A DNA stretch of 5,967 nt. It comes from Acidothermales bacterium. Lineage in GTDB: Bacteria; Actinomycetota; Actinomycetes; Streptosporangiales; WHST01. The notes under the pieces were generated by a model. The model was not told the DNA's origin. It saw only the letters and a list, made by a program, of their open reading frames with translations, and did no database searches. The position numbers and the translations under genes were made by a program. The stretch lies in the NCBI GenBank assembly GCA_017354575.1, contig JAFMQP010000259.1, forward strand, positions 1 through 5,967, in the 5' to 3' direction. Positions within the stretch are counted from its first letter, which is position 1. The number at the start of each line of letters is the position of its first letter. This document shows positions 5,527 to 5,967 of this stretch, piece by piece.

Positions 5527-5967
5527 ATGCGAAGAGTGCTCGTGGTCGGCGGCGGGATCGGCGGCCTCGCGGCCGCGACGGCACTGGCACAGCGCGGCGT
5601 CGAGGTCGTGCTGGCGGAGCGCAAGCGCGAGTTCACCGTGCACGGCGTCGGGCTCGGCCAACCGGCGAACGCGCTGCGGGTGCTCGACGCGATCGGCGTG
5701 CTCGACGACGTGCTGGACGCCGGGTTCGCGTTCGACCGGCTCAGGATCCACGACTACGACCGGGTGCTGATCGCGGAGCACAGGTTCGTGCTCGGCGGTG
5801 CGGGGCTGCCGGCGATGAGCGCGCTCTCGCGCAAGGACCTGCACCACATCCTCGTGGCCGCGACGCGAGCGGCGGGCGTGGACGTCAGGCTGGGCACGAC
5901 GGTCGCCGACCTGGTGCAGGACGGTCCGTCGGTGCACGTCACGTTCGACGACGGGCGCGTCGACGGC
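5527..5967 (+). CDS. FAD-dependent monooxygenase, N-terminal part (3' end outside window)
   Basis: The frame is open for 147 codons to the last base. The protein begins MRRVLVVGGGIGGLAAATAL: the dinucleotide-binding motif G8-G-G-I-G-G13, with E31 closing the second strand as the FAD ribose ligand. GLGQPANALRVLDAIGVLD (43-61) is typical of aromatic-ring hydroxylases of the UbiH / 3-hydroxybenzoate 6-hydroxylase group, and R102 in LSRKDLHHIL matches the conserved FAD-contacting arginine there. The DG and GD motifs lie beyond the window, so class A is inferred. Such enzymes hydroxylate aromatic or polyketide substrates with NAD(P)H and O2. It is clearly a different subgroup from rox and not a recent copy. 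ATG 5527 is chosen because it starts the fold directly; another ATG at 5520 is out of frame. It follows the LysR-type gene and probably answers to it. Confidence 0.9.
   Translation, partial: MRRVLVVGGGIGGLAAATALAQRGVEVVLAERKREFTVHGVGLGQPANALRVLDAIGVLDDVLDAGFAFDRLRIHDYDRVLIAEHRFVLGGAGLPAMSALSRKDLHHILVAATRAAGVDVRLGTTVADLVQDGPSVHVTFDDGRVDG

Noticed and set aside
5399..5770. Plus-strand open frame of 123 codons overlapping the end of lysR and the second monooxygenase
   Set aside because: It overlaps two genes with clear domains in other frames and translates to Arg/Ser/Cys-rich sequence with no family features.
1..5967. tRNA, rRNA, CRISPR array, insertion sequence or riboswitch
   Set aside because: No cloverleaf with a T-loop, no regularly spaced repeats, no transposase motif or terminal repeats with target duplication, and no known riboswitch core could be seen by eye. 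Covariance-model searches were not possible here.

Overview
The window is GC-rich (about 70% by eye) with strongly G/C-biased third codon positions, GTG as well as ATG starts, a Tat-exported enzyme and a rifamycin monooxygenase. This fits a high-GC actinomycete, perhaps Pseudonocardiales, Nocardia or Streptomyces-like; the exact taxon cannot be read from the sequence.

Layout, left to right. (1) The 3' three-quarters of a thiamine-diphosphate enzyme of the acetolactate synthase superfamily (+), cut by the window edge. (2) A convergent Tat-exported metallophosphoesterase resembling Mn-dependent ADP-ribose/CDP-alcohol diphosphatases (-), with a small hairpin in the 16-bp gap between them. (3) A roughly 300-bp divergent intergenic region with several perfect inverted repeats and a 19-bp near-palindrome matching, from memory, the rifamycin-associated element (RAE). 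(4) A full-length class A flavoprotein monooxygenase (+) that I recognise as rifampicin monooxygenase Rox/RIFMO. (5) An 18-bp tandem duplication that repeats the rox stop codon, followed by a decayed C-terminal fragment of an unrelated gene (-). (6) A LysR-type regulator (+) with a perfect 20-bp dyad just before its ribosome binding site. (7) The first 147 codons of a second, different FAD-dependent monooxygenase (+), running off the right edge. A short AT-rich promoter region with a LysR-type box precedes it.

How the genes may work together. The best supported unit is RAE plus rox: a drug-inducible rifamycin inactivation cassette. The phosphoesterase shares the divergent control region, but a functional link to rifamycin is only a possibility. 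The LysR gene and the second monooxygenase look like a regulator-target pair: same strand, 70-bp gap, with an ATC-N9-GAT box in the gap. The fragment between rox and lysR suggests that one or both were inserted or rearranged into an older locus. I found no tRNA, rRNA, CRISPR array or insertion sequence. I do not see a wholly new system; the most notable content is the RAE-rox cassette and the regulatory DNA around it.
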